Shown piece after piece: positions 10,114 to 23,381 of a stretch of DNA of 64,000 nucleotides. The first letter of the stretch is position 1. Every line of letters starts with the position of its first letter. The stretch is from positions 53,806,066 to 53,870,065 of the forward strand of contig NC_080042.1 in assembly GCF_012489685.1 (NCBI RefSeq), written 5' to 3'. Under the pieces are notes generated by a model. The model worked only from the letters and a program-made list of their open reading frames with translations. It did no database searches and was not told the origin of the DNA. Position numbers and translations under genes: made by a program. Source of the stretch: Lotus japonicus. Its lineage: Eukaryota; Streptophyta; Magnoliopsida; Fabales; Fabaceae.

Positions 10114-13100
10114 TGTAACACCCCGATTTCGGTGGCGTCACTTTAGTAACCAAAAGTAAACTTAATGCGGAAAAACGTAAATATTTTTTTTTTGATAATA
10201 ACTAAGACAAGACTGAATTAAATAAAACCCAAATGCGAAAGGCAACAGAACTAATATACAATATATATAGCATCCCCCGCTGTAAATAGCGACCTCGTCA
10301 CGAGTAACCTCCAATGACGGAAAGTAGAAAAGTGTAACGCCCGTAGGCAAAATGTACAATCCCAAAATGTTAGGTCAAGTGTCAGCAACACAAGCCCTAA
10401 AAAATAAGAATAAGTCAGAGCTAGGACACTAACACCCAACCTTAATAGACTCTAATCACCCATCCCCCATACTTCCATCATCGACTCCCATCTGGTCATG
10501 CATGAAGTCCGGGTCCACGTCGAAGGCTCAATAGTAGTCATTTCGCTCCGGGTCTTCCCCGAACGACGAGGAATCACGGAAGAATCCACCAACGACATCT
10601 GACAAAAAGGGCATACATAGCCCCCCAAACACAGGTAGCACGTGCAAGGGTCAACTTACGGAATATAGGATAGAGAATACAAGACACCAGATAAAGTATA
10701 AGGGGTATATATATATATATGTTGTCTATATACATATAAGTTCTGCATTGTCTACCCTAAGGTTTAAACATAGCATGTTATCAAATCTCTAGTACAATTC
10801 AATCATCAAAGCACATACGATATTTATCAACATCTACTCATCCAAATCCCCAACGAATATAATTAGAGTGCATGATATGTCAATGCAACGTCAATCTCGA
10901 CGATTCCGGAAAGAGTAGGCTGGGCACGTTTGAGTCGGTCCTAACACTGGCATTGTGTCGAACATAACTCCCGAGTGTCACTTACAACCTTGACATAGCC
11001 GGATCAGTCCTAACCCTGCGGGTCGACTTTTCCCTCCGCTATGCCCGACAATCAACAGGTCGATCCTAACCTCACGGTCGATCATATCCCCCGTCGATGT
11101 CCGAATTACCCGAAGGCATAAACTGTACCCGAAGGCATAAACTGTACCCGAAGGCATAAACTGTACCCGAAGGCATAAACTGTACCCGAAGGCATAAACA
11201 TTATCTCATGATGATCTCCAAATCATCCGACTCATCTCCATCCGATGGTCAAAACTGCTCAACGAGCAAGAGTATCAACATACTCGGAAACTATCAATTT
11301 CCCGGACTTATCCCCCGAATAGCCCAACAACACAGCTGCTACAACAGCACAAGAGCATCAACATACTCACTACTTCTCAACTTCCTCAACACTTGGATCC
11401 GACGACACTTCTCGTTTTCCAAAACTAAGATCTTCATCCCAAGCTTCCTTTCGAGTTTATTATCATTATTTGAAGATTTAGAGGTTGTTTAATGTCTTAT
11501 GAGTTTTCTTTACAAAATAATATCCTTTTAATCTTATCGCGAATCTTATAAGTTCCCGGGATCTCCAAATCCCAAATGACTCCAGAGAATGTCTCGATCC
11601 ATGAAAAACCATAACAAGGCCCGAATCTCATTCGTCCTATCGAACTTTCTCAAAACTCTCAAAATAAAATCGGCATGACCTGCCCGCTATTCTCACTACT
11701 CAGAATCACAGATATGAGTACAAGACATAGTTTAAATCATCACCATCATCAAACATGTCATATAACAATACATCTCAGACTAAACACGTAGCACTTAGCA
11801 TATAAATCATGCACCACACATCCTAGATTACCCACATAGCACATAGCATGTAAGTCAATCTCAAAAACATAGTAGTAGATGCATCATCTACATTGTCAGC
11901 CGAAGCCTCAGAAAACATTTTCCCAATCATACACAAACAAGTGCATAAACAGTAAATCAAGTCGAATGCGTCGACACCTAAAGCATTAGCTAGTAAGGTA
12001 AGTTGCCCTTACCTCTAGTTATTCCAGCGTTCTCCTCAAACGTTCCTTCACAATGAGCTCCTTGATCTTCAGGAAATTCTTCAAAAGAACCTTTAAAGTA
12101 AAACCACAGAATTCTATCAAAATCTATCGGAAACTAAGCTATCAATGCTCACTAAGGTTACACGAAGTAGTTCATACTCCGAGGTACGATAATCTAGCGC
12201 GAAAGGACAAGTTTTCGGAAAAGGAATTTTCCCCCTCCTCCCCTATAGGGCTCGGCCACTTTTCACAATTGTGGGGCTCGATTTTTCTTCGATCAAACTT
12301 GGTTCCTATGCTTTCATTAGCCGTAACTAAGGGTATTCTGAACTCGGAAAAATTATCGGATCAAAAACTGTCGCAGGGGTATTTTGGTCATGATTTTTAA
12401 CTTAGAAATTTCAAAACTGAAATCCCAAAAACCAAATTTTGCAGGGACGTTACTAACGACGTTTATGACAACTAATCCTACTAACACTAAGCTAAGGCGA
12501 TAGTTTTTAGCCTAAAGGTTGAAGCTTTACCTCAAAAACTCCAAAAATGGGTATTTAAGGCTAAAATTGATTCCGGCGGAATTCCGGCGACATAACGGAA
12601 AATCTAATCCGGCAGAAGTGATCTTGGGCACATATAGAAGAGGTTTAGAATCAGAAATGAAAGATTCAGGATAGTTTTGCAAAAACCCATAAACTATCCA
12701 CTCAGAAAACTCTACAGAAAAGCTATGGAAAAAGCGATCGGAGGTAAGGATTAGCGACTATACCTCGAAGCCTTGAAGTAGCAACTGATTGATCGACGAT
12801 CAAGCAAACGATGAAGGAAATCTTCTCTTCTCCCTCCCTTGTAGAACTCGCGGCCTTGATGAAGAAAATGGAGGAAAATTTGAGTTTTTCTTCCTTTCTT
12901 TGCTATATATAAAGGTTGGAAATTCACGGGAAAATGAAAGTTTCGCGAATCTGATTTTTCCGGCGTCATTCTCCGTGAATTAATAGATATGTTTTGGCAA
13001 AAGAATTCCAAAACTATAAAGAGGTCTCCTTGTATTTTTGGCAACTAATGCATAGTCGGTATAAAACTATTTTACCCGATAAGTTGCTTTTTGCATCGAA

Positions 13101-13617
13101 TGTCGGAATAGAAAACTTCCTTCGAAAGAAAGATTGATATCATCAAGAGAAATGGGTGTACGCGTGTAGAATATTCATTTGAAGCTCTGAATAGATAAAG
13201 TCTTCATTGTCGAGAAATTCTAGGGTTTTGAAATACCAGGGATTCGGTTTCGGCAAACTTCCGATGATTGGAATCGGACGTTCGTAGATCCTAGAGTTTC
13301 GCCTCGAAATGATGGTGATATATGGAAAAAGAGAAGTTCTAACATTTCTCTGAAGATTTTTGGAATTAACTGCCAGCGTGCCTAAAAGTGAAAATTAGCT
13401 ATATACTAGGGTTTCTGACCTAGGTTTAAGCGTAAAACGATCGTGCTATAACTTTTATCGATCATAATGCAATCCTTGAACTTTTCCTGAACTTTCTCCT
13501 TCATAAATATATTTCATTTAATAAACTTTCGTTCAGGTTTCCCTTCGCCATGCATCAAACCTACTGGTGAATAAGAATTTATTCACTTGGTATAAACTGA
13601 AAAACTTGGGCCTTACA
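10114..13617 (-). mobile_element. Tekay-like solo LTR, 3.5 kb
   Basis: The plus strand starts TGTAACACCCCGATTTCGG and ends CTTGGGCCTTACA, flanked by a perfect CATTC (10,109-10,113 and 13,618-13,622). It is clearly homologous over most of its length to the LTRs at 35,660-40,084 and 46,064-50,318, but differs by many substitutions and is about 0.9 kb shorter, mainly because it lacks their 60-bp array. No internal region, so it is a solo LTR left by LTR-LTR recombination. It lies in minus orientation relative to the element's transcription. Open frames within it (e.g. 12,053-12,400 plus) have no recognisable domain. Confidence 0.88.
11107..11200. repeat. 19-bp tandem repeat, five copies, in the solo LTR
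   Basis: The unit ACCCGAAGGCATAAACTGT is repeated five times, nearly perfectly, directly upstream of an ATGATGATCTCCAAATCATC segment that the other family members also carry. In those members the corresponding part of the LTR holds different arrays. Confidence 0.95.
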
Positions 13618-13856
13618 CATTCTCCCGACTGTTGGCCGAGGCTCTCTCTCTCTCTCCCTTGGTGGTTGTTAACAATCTTCCATTCTCCTGTTCTTCAAGG
13701 TCTTTTGGCATATGCACTATAATCTTCGAAGGTAAGGGTAGTCTCTTCAATTAGTGCATGAATATGCTTGCTTTTATTTTCCTTGCATGACACGTGAGAT
13801 GAATTTGATAAAGGCGTTGTGATTATTGTTGTATGCTTTGTGCTATTGATTTCTGT

Positions 13857-14730
13857 TGGTACATGTTTCCTTGCATTTTGTCAAAACAACCGATTGTCAA
13901 AGCAGATGTCGTGGCATCTGATTCTGTGAAGCTAGGGCATCAGTCTTCAGCTTGAGTTTCTGTTGAGGGCCCTTTGAAGATTAATTGAAGATTTGTTTTT
14001 TCGTGTTACTTGAGGAACAAGTAGCTATTCCAGAAGGGTTTTATTTATGGGTTGTTATTTGTTGAAACAATCTTTGTTAAAAGATTGGTTTCTATCTTTA
14101 CTTGTGCAATAAGTAACAAGATCTATCACGATTGCGTTTTGAATCGTTGTTGCTGTAATCTGTTACTTCAACCCATGCTAGCCCTAGAGCCCATGCCACC
14201 GCTGCTGAAGTCCATAAAAGGATGAAGACCTAAAACTTGAAGACTATCGAAGCTATAGAGAGAGATCAAGTGTTTTATGATTGTTCATTGTGCTTGGTCC
14301 TTTGTTAGTTGTGAATCCTCTTTGCTCACTGATTCTATAAAGTAAAGATGGGTTATGTGTGTTTGATTGCTTTCAAACTCTGATTGTTGATTGTGTACAC
14401 CAATCACTGTGGCAGTGATTGAGAGAAAGTGAGAGGGGCTCTCATACTTAGGTTGAGATTCTAAGTAGAAATACACTGGGTAGATTAGGAAGTGAACTAT
14501 GAACTACATTGTTCATGAGTGTCTGTAATTCCTGAATCTTGAGATAGTGGATTTCCTTTCTTTTGGTGCAAACCCTCCAGACGTAGGTGAAAGTTTTTTC
14601 ACTGAACTGGGTTAACAATTCATGTGTTTTGTTGTTTCTGTTTTAAGTTCTGTTTTACTGTCAAGTGATTGTCAAACCTACTATCCCAGCGTCGTACAGG
14701 ACATTCGTACTACAGGGAACCTGAATTACA
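13857..14730 (+). repeat. 5' LTR of outer Sirevirus (874 bp)
   Basis: It starts TGGTACATG and ends TGAATTACA, and pairs with 54,370-55,224. The promoter TATA box of the right copy (CTATAAAAGG at 54,711) reads CCATAAAAGG here (about 14,212), a T-to-C change in the core. Confidence 0.9.
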
Positions 14731-14732
14731 AT

Positions 14733-14744
14733 TGGCATCAGAGC
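14733..14744 (+). promoter_or_regulatory. Primer-binding site, initiator tRNA-Met type
   Basis: TGGCATCAGAGC, two bases after the LTR, differs by one base from the TGGTATCAGAGC that pairs with the 3' end of plant initiator tRNA-Met, the primer of most plant copia elements. Confidence 0.85.
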
Positions 14745-14795
14745 AGGCACCTTGTTTTGGTTAGGTGAGCTCCAGGGAGTTTGATTCAAGTTCTC

Positions 14796-16008
14796 ATGAA
14801 CAACAAGGAGGGATGATTAGTCAATAGGCCACCCATTCTGGATGGTAATAACTATGACTACTGGAAGGTTCGCATGACATCTTTTCTCAAGTCAATTGAC
14901 AACAAGACTTGGAAAGCTATTGTCAAGGGTTGGAAGCACCTCACTAAGCCTCAGGTTGAAGGCACCTCGACCACTGTTGTGGAGAAACCTGAAGTGGAAT
15001 GGATTAGTGTTGAAGATGAAGCTGCTCTTGGAAACTCAAAGGCTCTAAATGCTATCTTCAATGGAGTTGACAAGAATATGTTTAGGCTGATCAATACGTG
15101 TACTATGACAAAGGATGCTTGGGAAATTCTGAAAACTGCACATGAAGGAACTACTCGAGTAAGGATGTCAAGGCTTCAGATGCTTACTACTCAATTTGAA
15201 AATTTGATGATGACTGAAGAAGAGACTATCTCAGAATTCTACATTCGTGTCCGTGACTTGTCTAATGCTTCATTTGCTTTCGGAGAACCTATGTCAGATG
15301 AGAAGCTTGTAAGGAAGATCTTGAGATCTCTTCCTCAGAAATTTGCTATGAAAGTCACTGTAATTGAGAAGGCTCAAGACATTGAGAACATGAAGGTTGA
15401 TGAACTTATTGGCTCTTTGCAGACATTTGAGTTGAAACTGAGTGGAAAGTCTGAAAAGAAGAATAAGAGTATTGCTTTTGTGTCTAACACTGATGAGGGT
15501 GATGATGAAGACTGTGAGGGTGAAAACCTTTCTGAGGCTCTGGCTATGCTAGCAAAAAAATTCAACAGAGCATTTAGAAAGATTGACAAAAGAACTAGGC
15601 CTAATGTCCAGGACATGAAGTTCGACAACAAACCCAAGTTTTCTAATTCACAGAGGAAGACCAAGGAAGAAGAAAGATCTGGTCAGAACAAAGGAGTTCA
15701 GCGTCATGAATGTGAAGGATATGGTCACATCAGGTATGATGGTAACTTGGTCAGATGAAGACACCGAAGATGAGGAGGAGATATCTATAAACAAAGTCAA
15801 TGCTTTCTCTGGAACCATCTATGAGTCTGATTCAAGTGATGAGGACATTTCAGATGAGAAACTGGCTGAGACTTACAAGCTGCTACATAACAAGTAGGAA
15901 GAAGCATGTAAACTTGTGAGAGAAAAGCAAAGTGAGATAGAACAACTTGTCTCTCAGAATCAAAGGATGAAAGAGCTCAACACAAAGCTGAAGGAAGATC
16001 TGGAGGAA
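14796..16008 (+). pseudogene. Outer Sirevirus gag, N-terminal part (defective)
   Basis: The start is ATG 14,796, by comparison with the second copy at 55,290. The seventh codon (14,814-14,816) is TGA where the second copy has GGA, so translation is aborted at once; the frame then runs open to 15,758. It shows the copia gag region (residues with YWKVRM, LKSIDNKTW, AWEILKTAHEGT, TISEFYIRVRDL, KILRSLPQKF), which packages element RNA. The zinc knuckle near 15,700 is broken: its first Cys is Arg (HECEGYGHIR) and the last Cys is gone, followed by a frameshift. The acidic stretch continues at 15,706-15,898 in another frame with a stop at 15,896, up to AGGAA at 16,004-16,008, where a gypsy LTR interrupts it. 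Confidence 0.88.
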
Positions 16009-17210
16009 TGTCACGTCCCCCTTCCATAAGTGACGACTTCGCCCTACTCCATCACTTAGGAGTGAGCACGCGACGTGAAATAGTGAATAATTTTTTTTCT
16101 ACTTACTGTTGTCTTGTTAGATCGGGATCGCACGAGTAAAGTGTACTCGAGCATTCCCTTTTCATCCCCAGGTAATCAACCTCTTAACCTAAGATTGCGA
16201 AGAATAATGATGCAAACCACACAAACAAACATAACATGCATAGTTGGCGGACAGATCCACCACATAGTTCAACAGTCATGCAGACAACACATAAGGAAGA
16301 CACAGACCCCTCAAACACATAGTCTGATACAGATAATCAAAATACAGAAGTAGAGACATAAAGCATCATCATCAGAAACTCGGACTATACGGCTTCATCC
16401 CCTCGGATCTTCCTCCTCCGGATCCTCCTCACTGACTCCCCCACCGACTGCTGGCACAGACACTGGCTCTAGTATAGGACCCTACTCTGACTTTCTGTCT
16501 TCGGACGCCTCGTATCTCTGGAATCTGCGACGGTAAACCCTGGCATCTCGGGAGAATCTAGGGGATCTCACCCGCTTGCGGGCCGTGATTCGAAAGCAAG
16601 ACAAGTTCCTCCGGGGTGGATGAGATCCCATAGACTCGTGGGTCTGCGGAACCCTCTGATCAGGAGATCCCTGTGGGCTCACCACGGTGACTTGTACTAC
16701 TGTGACAGGCTCTCCGGTCTCCATAGGCTCGCCTGCCTGTAGAGGTGGCATCTGTGGACTGCCTGAACTCTGTGGGCTAACCTGCTGAGCGTGGGTCGGC
16801 AGGAAGAATGAGAACACCATAGGGAGCGTCATGGGAAAACCGATATGCCCTGCTCCTGGATCCCTGCACCACAAAATTGTGAGTCCCTAATAAGAATAGT
16901 ATCCTGTGAATGGGTCAACATGCCAGCCAGCGCGGGACGGGAAATCAGCGTGGATCGCGAGGACTGGAGGGAATCTCATTGTCACACCTGTTATCTGCTT
17001 TTATAAAAATAAGTGCAAGGTGAGTCATACGCAACTTTTCACAATAATACACATCAGATAAGATAAGCGTTAAAACTCAAGCCAACATACCATTAATTAC
17101 ACACATGTTAGCAAACACAAGTAATAATGCAATATGGTTAAGTCCACTTATGTCTCCGTCCTTCGAATTGACTTCTCTCACTACTTCTTAGGAAATGGTG
17201 AGTTCATCGC

Positions 17211-18280
17211 TGATCGAGGCCGTACCCGATACAAATAATTAAATTAGAAAACTGTATTAAACTAGGAAGTGACTCCTAGGTCGTTTCCCAAGGATTATCG
17301 TTTCAACAAAGACTCAATATTAATACTAACAAACGCACACACACTGGGGGGGGGGGGGGGTTTGTGATTCAGTTTAAAAATACTAACAGAAAGTAAAAGC
17401 AAATTAATATGATAAGTAAAGACGGACGAATCCCTTCGTTCAGTATATCGCTGCTCAATCACGGGTATCTAAAGATCAATTCTTGTTATTAGTTTCCTAG
17501 TTCGTGAGAATTAATTAACTAAGCGATAACTAATTCACAGATTCCTAAACTAAGCGATTAAGAATCCTTTACGCCCTAATATGAACTAAGCGAACATACA
17601 TCATCTTCTAATTCGTGAACCTAAGGAATTAAGCAAACCTAAGCCAGAAGTAGAGATGAAGAAAACTAATCATGCGAATTCTATTAAGCACTATACCTCA
17701 AGAGCGCGATATACTTTACAAAGGAATTCGTTCGAAGGAAATTAGCCTTCCATGGATGGGGCGAATTCAACAATTATTTTGGGGAAGAGACTAGGGATTA
17801 AAAGCATAAACCCTAGCAGAACTCTAATAATTACTGAAATTCGAAATTGCATATAATAATAATGTAGAAGGTAAAAAGGGTCCTGTTTCTCTCAGCACAA
17901 ACCCTTAAATAGGAGCTGAGATCACAAATCCTAATCAAAATCAAATCCTAAAAGATATCAAAATCAAATCCTAACAAATCCTCAAGATAGAGTTTTAAAA
18001 TAACAACCTAAATAAGTTTGAATCTGAAAGATATCAAACTTAATTTATTTCGAAATTAAATCCTAATATTTTCTAAAATACAATCTTCACTCCAGCACAA
18101 TCAAATCTTCATTCCGCAAATCTCCAAAATGCCCTTGATGTCAAATAAAACCTGAAAATAAGAATAAACGTAATTAGACCAAATAATAGAAATCTCTGTC
18201 AAGCAAGGTCAATTAATTACGAATAATCATTAATAATGACAAATTAAGGCTATATAAAATGGGTAAAATATTGCTCATCA
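17211..18280 (-). mobile_element. Solo LTR, 1,070 bp, nested in the 16,009-21,416 LTR
   Basis: It begins TGATCGAGG and ends GCTCATCA, flanked by a perfect ATCGC (17,206-17,210 and 18,281-18,285). It is a second copy of the element at 451-3,159, including a poly-G tract (17,346-17,360). The termini TGAT...ATCA are inverted. There is no coding content and I cannot assign its autonomous partner. Confidence 0.78.
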
Positions 18281-19408
18281 ATCGCCAACCTTTTATTTAT
18301 TTCTTTTATCATGTGATGAGTATGTTTTTCAGGGCCTGAAGCTATCGCTTCTTTATCTTCGGAAAGTTGTCTCGGGAACATGGACACTCCTTACAGTCCA
18401 CTCTTTACCGGACAAGGATCGCTCAGTAGCTCACAGACAGAAGTACACGACTATGCGGTCCCTGTTACATCACATCAGGCCGGCCTTTCCTGGACCCTGC
18501 CGGTAGCTGATGGAGAGGTGGGGCCATCGCGTAAATCCCGGGTCAATTCATCTCTAAACATGACCACCTTTGGCGTCTCTGTATTCCCACTCTCTTAGTG
18601 GTAGTGACAGTACTTTCCTACTCCTTATCGCTCCTTAAGTGTGTTTTCAAGTATCAATCGTCTCCCTCTTATCGTCTCCCTCTTATACTTTCATTAAGTT
18701 TCTAATAAATTAGAAACAAGCATCTGCTGCCTTACTTTTGAGTAAGTACACCATTATTATAGAGGTGGAATCTTTAACAAGATCAGGTAGTTTTAGGAAT
18801 ACAAGCGGGAATTCTAATCCGCCATTTAATGGTTATGTACTTTTCAATTGCTTAGAGAGAAAGGGCTCACTCGCCTACCCCATTATTATTATTTATTTAT
18901 TTACTCTATCTATCCTATGGGTAACCCTCAGGCGTTATAGGTGGGTCAAGTTTCAAAAGCAAGTATCAATAACTCATTAAATCAGGGATTATTCTTTCCC
19001 TCTTCCCACTACCTCAGATGCTTCAATGTATCAGAGACAATCCTGATACCATGCCATTTAGACTCATTAATCCTAAGTACCACTATATCTCATAGCGTAC
19101 TGTCATCCCTTTCTAATGTGCATCACTTCAAGCATGAATCACAACCATAGCAATTCAGCACAACAATTCACCCAACTTTCACTCTTCAAGCACAACATTC
19201 AATCATGCATCCATTAACACGTAAGCAAATAATAATATGCTTTCTATCGTAATAACGATTGACTTATGTGTTGTGTACCAAGACAAGGTATTGTATAACC
19301 CCCCTTACCTTTAACCTTTACCAATTGAGGATCTTGTAGGTCTGAAATTGCTCCCTCTGCATCATCGATTATGCTAGGATTATGATAGGCTAATCAAATT
19401 ATTAAATT

Positions 19409-19423
19409 ATTTATTATTATTAC

Positions 19424-19461
<38 letters not shown>
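19409..19461. repeat. (TTA)n microsatellite
   Basis: Trinucleotide TTA run of about 50 bp with a single interruption (TACC at 19,421), inside the solo LTR. Confidence 0.95.
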
Positions 19462-21268
19462 GTATTTGTTACTTATTATAATTATTATTCCCTATATCAC
19501 TAAACTATTAAACTAATGTCATTCTAACCTAATCTTGGCCTTGACCAATTGAAGATATTATCTTGTATTTTTAGATTCACTAATCTTAATTCAAAACATT
19601 ATCATTTTAATTATTTTAATTGTCTAAGTCACATTATGAAAACTAAATCTACTATTAAGCTACAACTTCTAAGTCCTACCCATTATTCCAATGGTCTCAG
19701 GTTCTGTTAGTCACAAGTTTCCATTCTCAGCTTATTATCAGGTTCAGAATCCCTTATTTTAAGCACTTATTTCCTAATTAATTTAAAGTCTACTTGCAAA
19801 TTAAGAAATCTATAAACTAAACCTAAAACTAACATCTAAGGGTCCATTCCTATTGTTTTCCACATCCTGAGTTCAATGGAACCATCAATTTCGGCTTATG
19901 AGCACTGTAACAGCTCCAATTAGCCATTTCAGAAGCTGGCCGAGAGGAGAGATTAGGGCTTTTCATCTCAGGGCTCAAACATTGCAATTAGCTATCATAG
20001 AAGCTCCTACGTCCTTCCAGAAGCATGAACCAATCACTTTGGCACGCCAACTCGCCCTCAGAAGCTTAACCCGATAGCTTCTTCGAGCTTCAAAAACCAT
20101 GTATTGGTCCTCTCGATTCCTAGTGATTCATGGCTCTAAACTAGTCTAAAGCTTCCTAACTATGTCCTAACATGCTTAAGGGTACAATTTGGAGTGAAAA
20201 CAGTGCGAAACGAGTGAGTTGCAGAACTTACTCACCGGAGAAGACGAAGACCGCCGGAGAAGAAGATCGGAGGGTTTCTCGAACGCCACCGCCAAGTTGT
20301 TCGGGGTACAGATTCTTGATCTACAGGCTTTGGGGAGTTGAATGGTGGTTGTGGGTGCTGTTGTAGTGCTCTGAGATGGGAGAAAGGTCGAGTTGCAGGT
20401 CGGGGACTCGCCGGAGCTTCGCCGGAGATGGTGAAGTTCTGGTTTTTTGACCAAAGCTTCGTCAAAATGACTCGATTCTCTTCCTCTCATCTCCAGGAAC
20501 TCAATGGGACAGAAATCAGGACCTAACTCTCTCTGGTTTGAGAGATTCGAAGAGGAGAAGTTTCAGAACTTCCTCTCGGTCTCACTCTCTTTCTGGGCTC
20601 TCTGGGCGCTCTCTGAAGGTTCTAAGGAACTCAGTAGCTAGCTAGGGTCGCGTTGAGTTGAATGGTAAGCCTTATATAGGCTGTAGGATGATTAAATAAC
20701 TAAACCAAGCTTAAACTTAATTCAAGTTGCACCACCAATGAGTTTTCATGCACAGAGCTTTTCCTAGGGCTTGAGGTTGCGTGGCTGCAGCTTGGAGATG
20801 ATCAGAAGCAATCATAACGGTTCATGTGGTGCATCATGGCTGAGTTGTGGCTTATGTCATTGGCACACAAATCCTAGGGCACCGATTGGTCGATTTCTTT
20901 ATTATTTCTTCATGTCGGGACAAAACTAATGCAATATTACACTTATTCAGGTCTGTTAGTGCTGAATTAAAGTGTATTTCCCTTCTCAAGGTTCACTATC
21001 ATCTCTTTTGAGTGATTAAGGTATCACTCTTTTAGTTTGATTCGGGTTTCGATCACTCTGAGACAATGTATCTTTCATTGTCAAGAGATGTGATCAGATC
21101 ATCTATTTAGCCCTATCCCACCTCTGTCTCGAGTTCATCCTCTTATTTGGGTTATTACGACCATGTCTTTGGTACTTCTATTACCGGGTCGCTTTAAAGT
21201 CGACTGACCGACATCTCGATTTACGTGCAATCAAGTACTACCATAGAATATCACACATACACGCATAT

Positions 21269-21304
21269 ACATATATATATATATATATCTATCTATATAT
21301 ATAA
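21269..21304. repeat. (AT)n microsatellite
   Basis: An AT dinucleotide run broken by CTATCTAT, close to the right end of the solo LTR. Confidence 0.9.
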
Positions 21305-21416
21305 TTTACGTATATTATATACTATATTTATACTATCCGCTCATATTTCACCTACTTCGACTCTCTAGGGTTTCGTATCGTCTACGAGGTCTTTACCTGG
21401 TTGGTGGGATGTTACA

Positions 21417-22173
21417 AGGAATGGCAACGTAAGTTTAATAATGCTGATATTATGGAAAAGGCTAATCTAATGTTGATTAATGCAGGACTTCAAGAGGAAG
21501 TGGCAACTCTGACAAGAAAGCTTGAAGCTACTCACAAATCTGTTAGAATGCTGAACAGTGGTTCTGATATACTTGATGAAATTCTGAAAGAAACTAGCAA
21601 GCAAGGAGGGAGTTTGAAGGGAATTGGCTTTGACTACAACACAGCTAACAAAGAAGATCAGAAAGGATCAAAGAAATTTGTTTCTGCTATAAAACAAACT
21701 GAATTCAAGAAGCCCAGGAATTATCAGTTGTCAGACTCATTGCCCTGACATGTGCCTCAGCATGTGAACCCCCATCTTAAGTTTGGCAAAACTGTACCTT
21801 GGAAGTGTCACTACTGTGGTAGGAATGGTCATATAAAGCCCTACTGCTTCAAGTTATATGGTTAGCCTCAGATGCAAAATAATATCAAGTCTTCAAAGCC
21901 TATTCAGATGAGGAAGCAATGGAAGCCCAAGGGTGAAGTCAGATGTCAGGTAGCCTACACATCTTTCAGAGCATCATCAAAGGAAGATTGGTATTTTGAT
22001 AGTGGCTGCTCAAAGCACATGACAGGGAACAAGAGCTTCTTACAAGACATCAGAAGTCACTCAACCAATTATGTTACTTTTGGAGATGGAGCTAAAGGAA
22101 AGATCAAGGGTGTAGGAAAGCTTGTCAGCACAGAATCTCCTAATTTGAATAATGTGTTACTTGTCAATGGTTT
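21417..22173 (+). pseudogene. Outer Sirevirus gag C-terminus and protease start
   Basis: Reading resumes directly from the gag part that ended at 16,008. A coiled-coil-rich stretch (21,420-21,748, LxxEVATLTRKLEA pattern) stops at TGA 21,746-21,748. It continues with a second, intact-looking zinc knuckle, C-HY-C-GRNG-H-IKPY-C (about 21,809-21,850), followed by a further stop near 21,865. From 21,872 an open frame carries the retropepsin block WYFDSGCSKHMTG (about 21,990-22,030; the DSG is the catalytic Asp motif) and VTFGDGAKGKIKG. It is cut at GGTTT (22,169-22,173) by the young Sirevirus. Two stop codons show it cannot make a polyprotein. Confidence 0.88.
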
Positions 22174-23381
22174 TGAAGGTATGAAAAACGGTAGAAAGGG
22201 GGGGGTTTGAATAACGTTTTCAGTATAAAGCTTCCACCTTAAAGATTTTGACAAATCTTTCGAGAACTTCAATGCTAAAGATAAGAGATAGAAAAGCACA
22301 CAAGGATTTTATCCTGGTTCACTTGATAAGTCACTCAAGCTACTCCAGTCCACCCGTTAAGGTGATTTCTTCCTTCTTAGAATGAAGGCAATCCACTAAT
22401 CAGGTAAGAGTTACAACTGCACTTGAAACCTACAAGTGACTAACAATTACACTGACTTAGCTCACACTAAGATTCACTCTCTTAGTCTTCTCTAGGATCC
22501 GATCAACCTTGATCTCCTAAAGGAACTAAACAAATTGTTTATCAAAGAATTGTTTACAAGAGATTTGCTTCTAAAAAGCTAATAGTAAACTCAATGAATT
22601 TCAGATGAAAGAAAGCTTAGAAGAATTTGAATTTGTCTTGCGCGTATGTGAATGCTTCTAGCCGCTTCTTTCAGTCTTCAGCCTCTTTATATACTCCAAG
22701 GATTAGGGTTGAGCGTTGCATGGAAAATGCTACCGTTGGAGGGCAGTTCTGGAAAATCCAGCTTCTGCTGTGTCTGAGACTGTTAGGTAGATCGTCAGGA
22801 AGGTACAGTTGCTTTTGTACTTGGATAGCGACTTGACCTTTAAACCTAGGAGACTTCTGATCAGGGGAATGCTTCATATTGGAACTTGTGAAGCCGGTTG
22901 ATCAGAGTCAGAGGGAAAGCCCAGATCCTCTGACCATTGTTTCTTCTGATTCTGAACTCAGAGGGAAGTACATGGTCTTCAGAGTATCTTGCTTCTGGAC
23001 ATCAGAATTTCACTAATCAGCTTCTGGATCTTCAGAGTCTTCTACACCATCAGAATATCTGAGCCTTCAGTGTTTCTTGGTTATCAGACTTTCTGGATCT
23101 TCAGAACTTCTAGTGACTGAGTCCACATCAGAGTTTGTATAACTTCAGAACTTCTGAAGCTTTTCCACTGTTCATACTGAACATGGTGAATGCGAAAGCG
23201 TTGCTTGGGTCGCTCTTTATACACAGTGCTTCTGATTTGTGTGAGATTGAGTTGAGGTCAGAGCCTGTAAATAGCACACTCAGAAAAACACGTTAGAGTA
23301 CCACAATTGTTCATATCAAAAGGTTAACTTGTAATCATCAAAACATAGAGTTGTACTACTAGATCAACACTTGATCTTACA
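22174..23381 (-). repeat. 3' LTR of young Sirevirus (1,208 bp)
   Basis: It is nearly identical to 33,114-34,323 and is followed on its right by the polypurine tract, so it is the 3' LTR in minus orientation. A TATATAAAG box on the minus strand lies at about 22,685-22,695. The LTR is rich in CAGAAG/TTCTGA-type motifs. Confidence 0.92.

Larger units (their letters stand above)
16009..21416 (-). mobile_element. Solo gypsy-type LTR, about 4.3 kb without its own insert
   Basis: The plus strand starts TGTCACGTCCC and ends GGGATGTTACA, flanked by AGGAA (16,004-16,008 and 21,417-21,421), which lies in a gag codon series that resumes correctly afterwards. It has no primer-binding site, polypurine tract or coding domain, so it is a solo LTR of a long-LTR gypsy element. 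Read on the minus strand, the TGTAACATCCC start fits the same broad Tekay/Del style as the other large LTRs, but I see no extended similarity to them. It contains the 1.07-kb solo LTR at 17,211-18,280 and two microsatellites. The 130-codon minus-strand frame at 16,482-16,874 is proline/arginine-rich and shows no domain. Confidence 0.82.

Noticed and set aside
16482..16874. 130-codon minus-strand frame in the solo LTR
   Set aside because: Proline/arginine-rich, no domain, lies wholly in LTR DNA with no promoter context on that strand.
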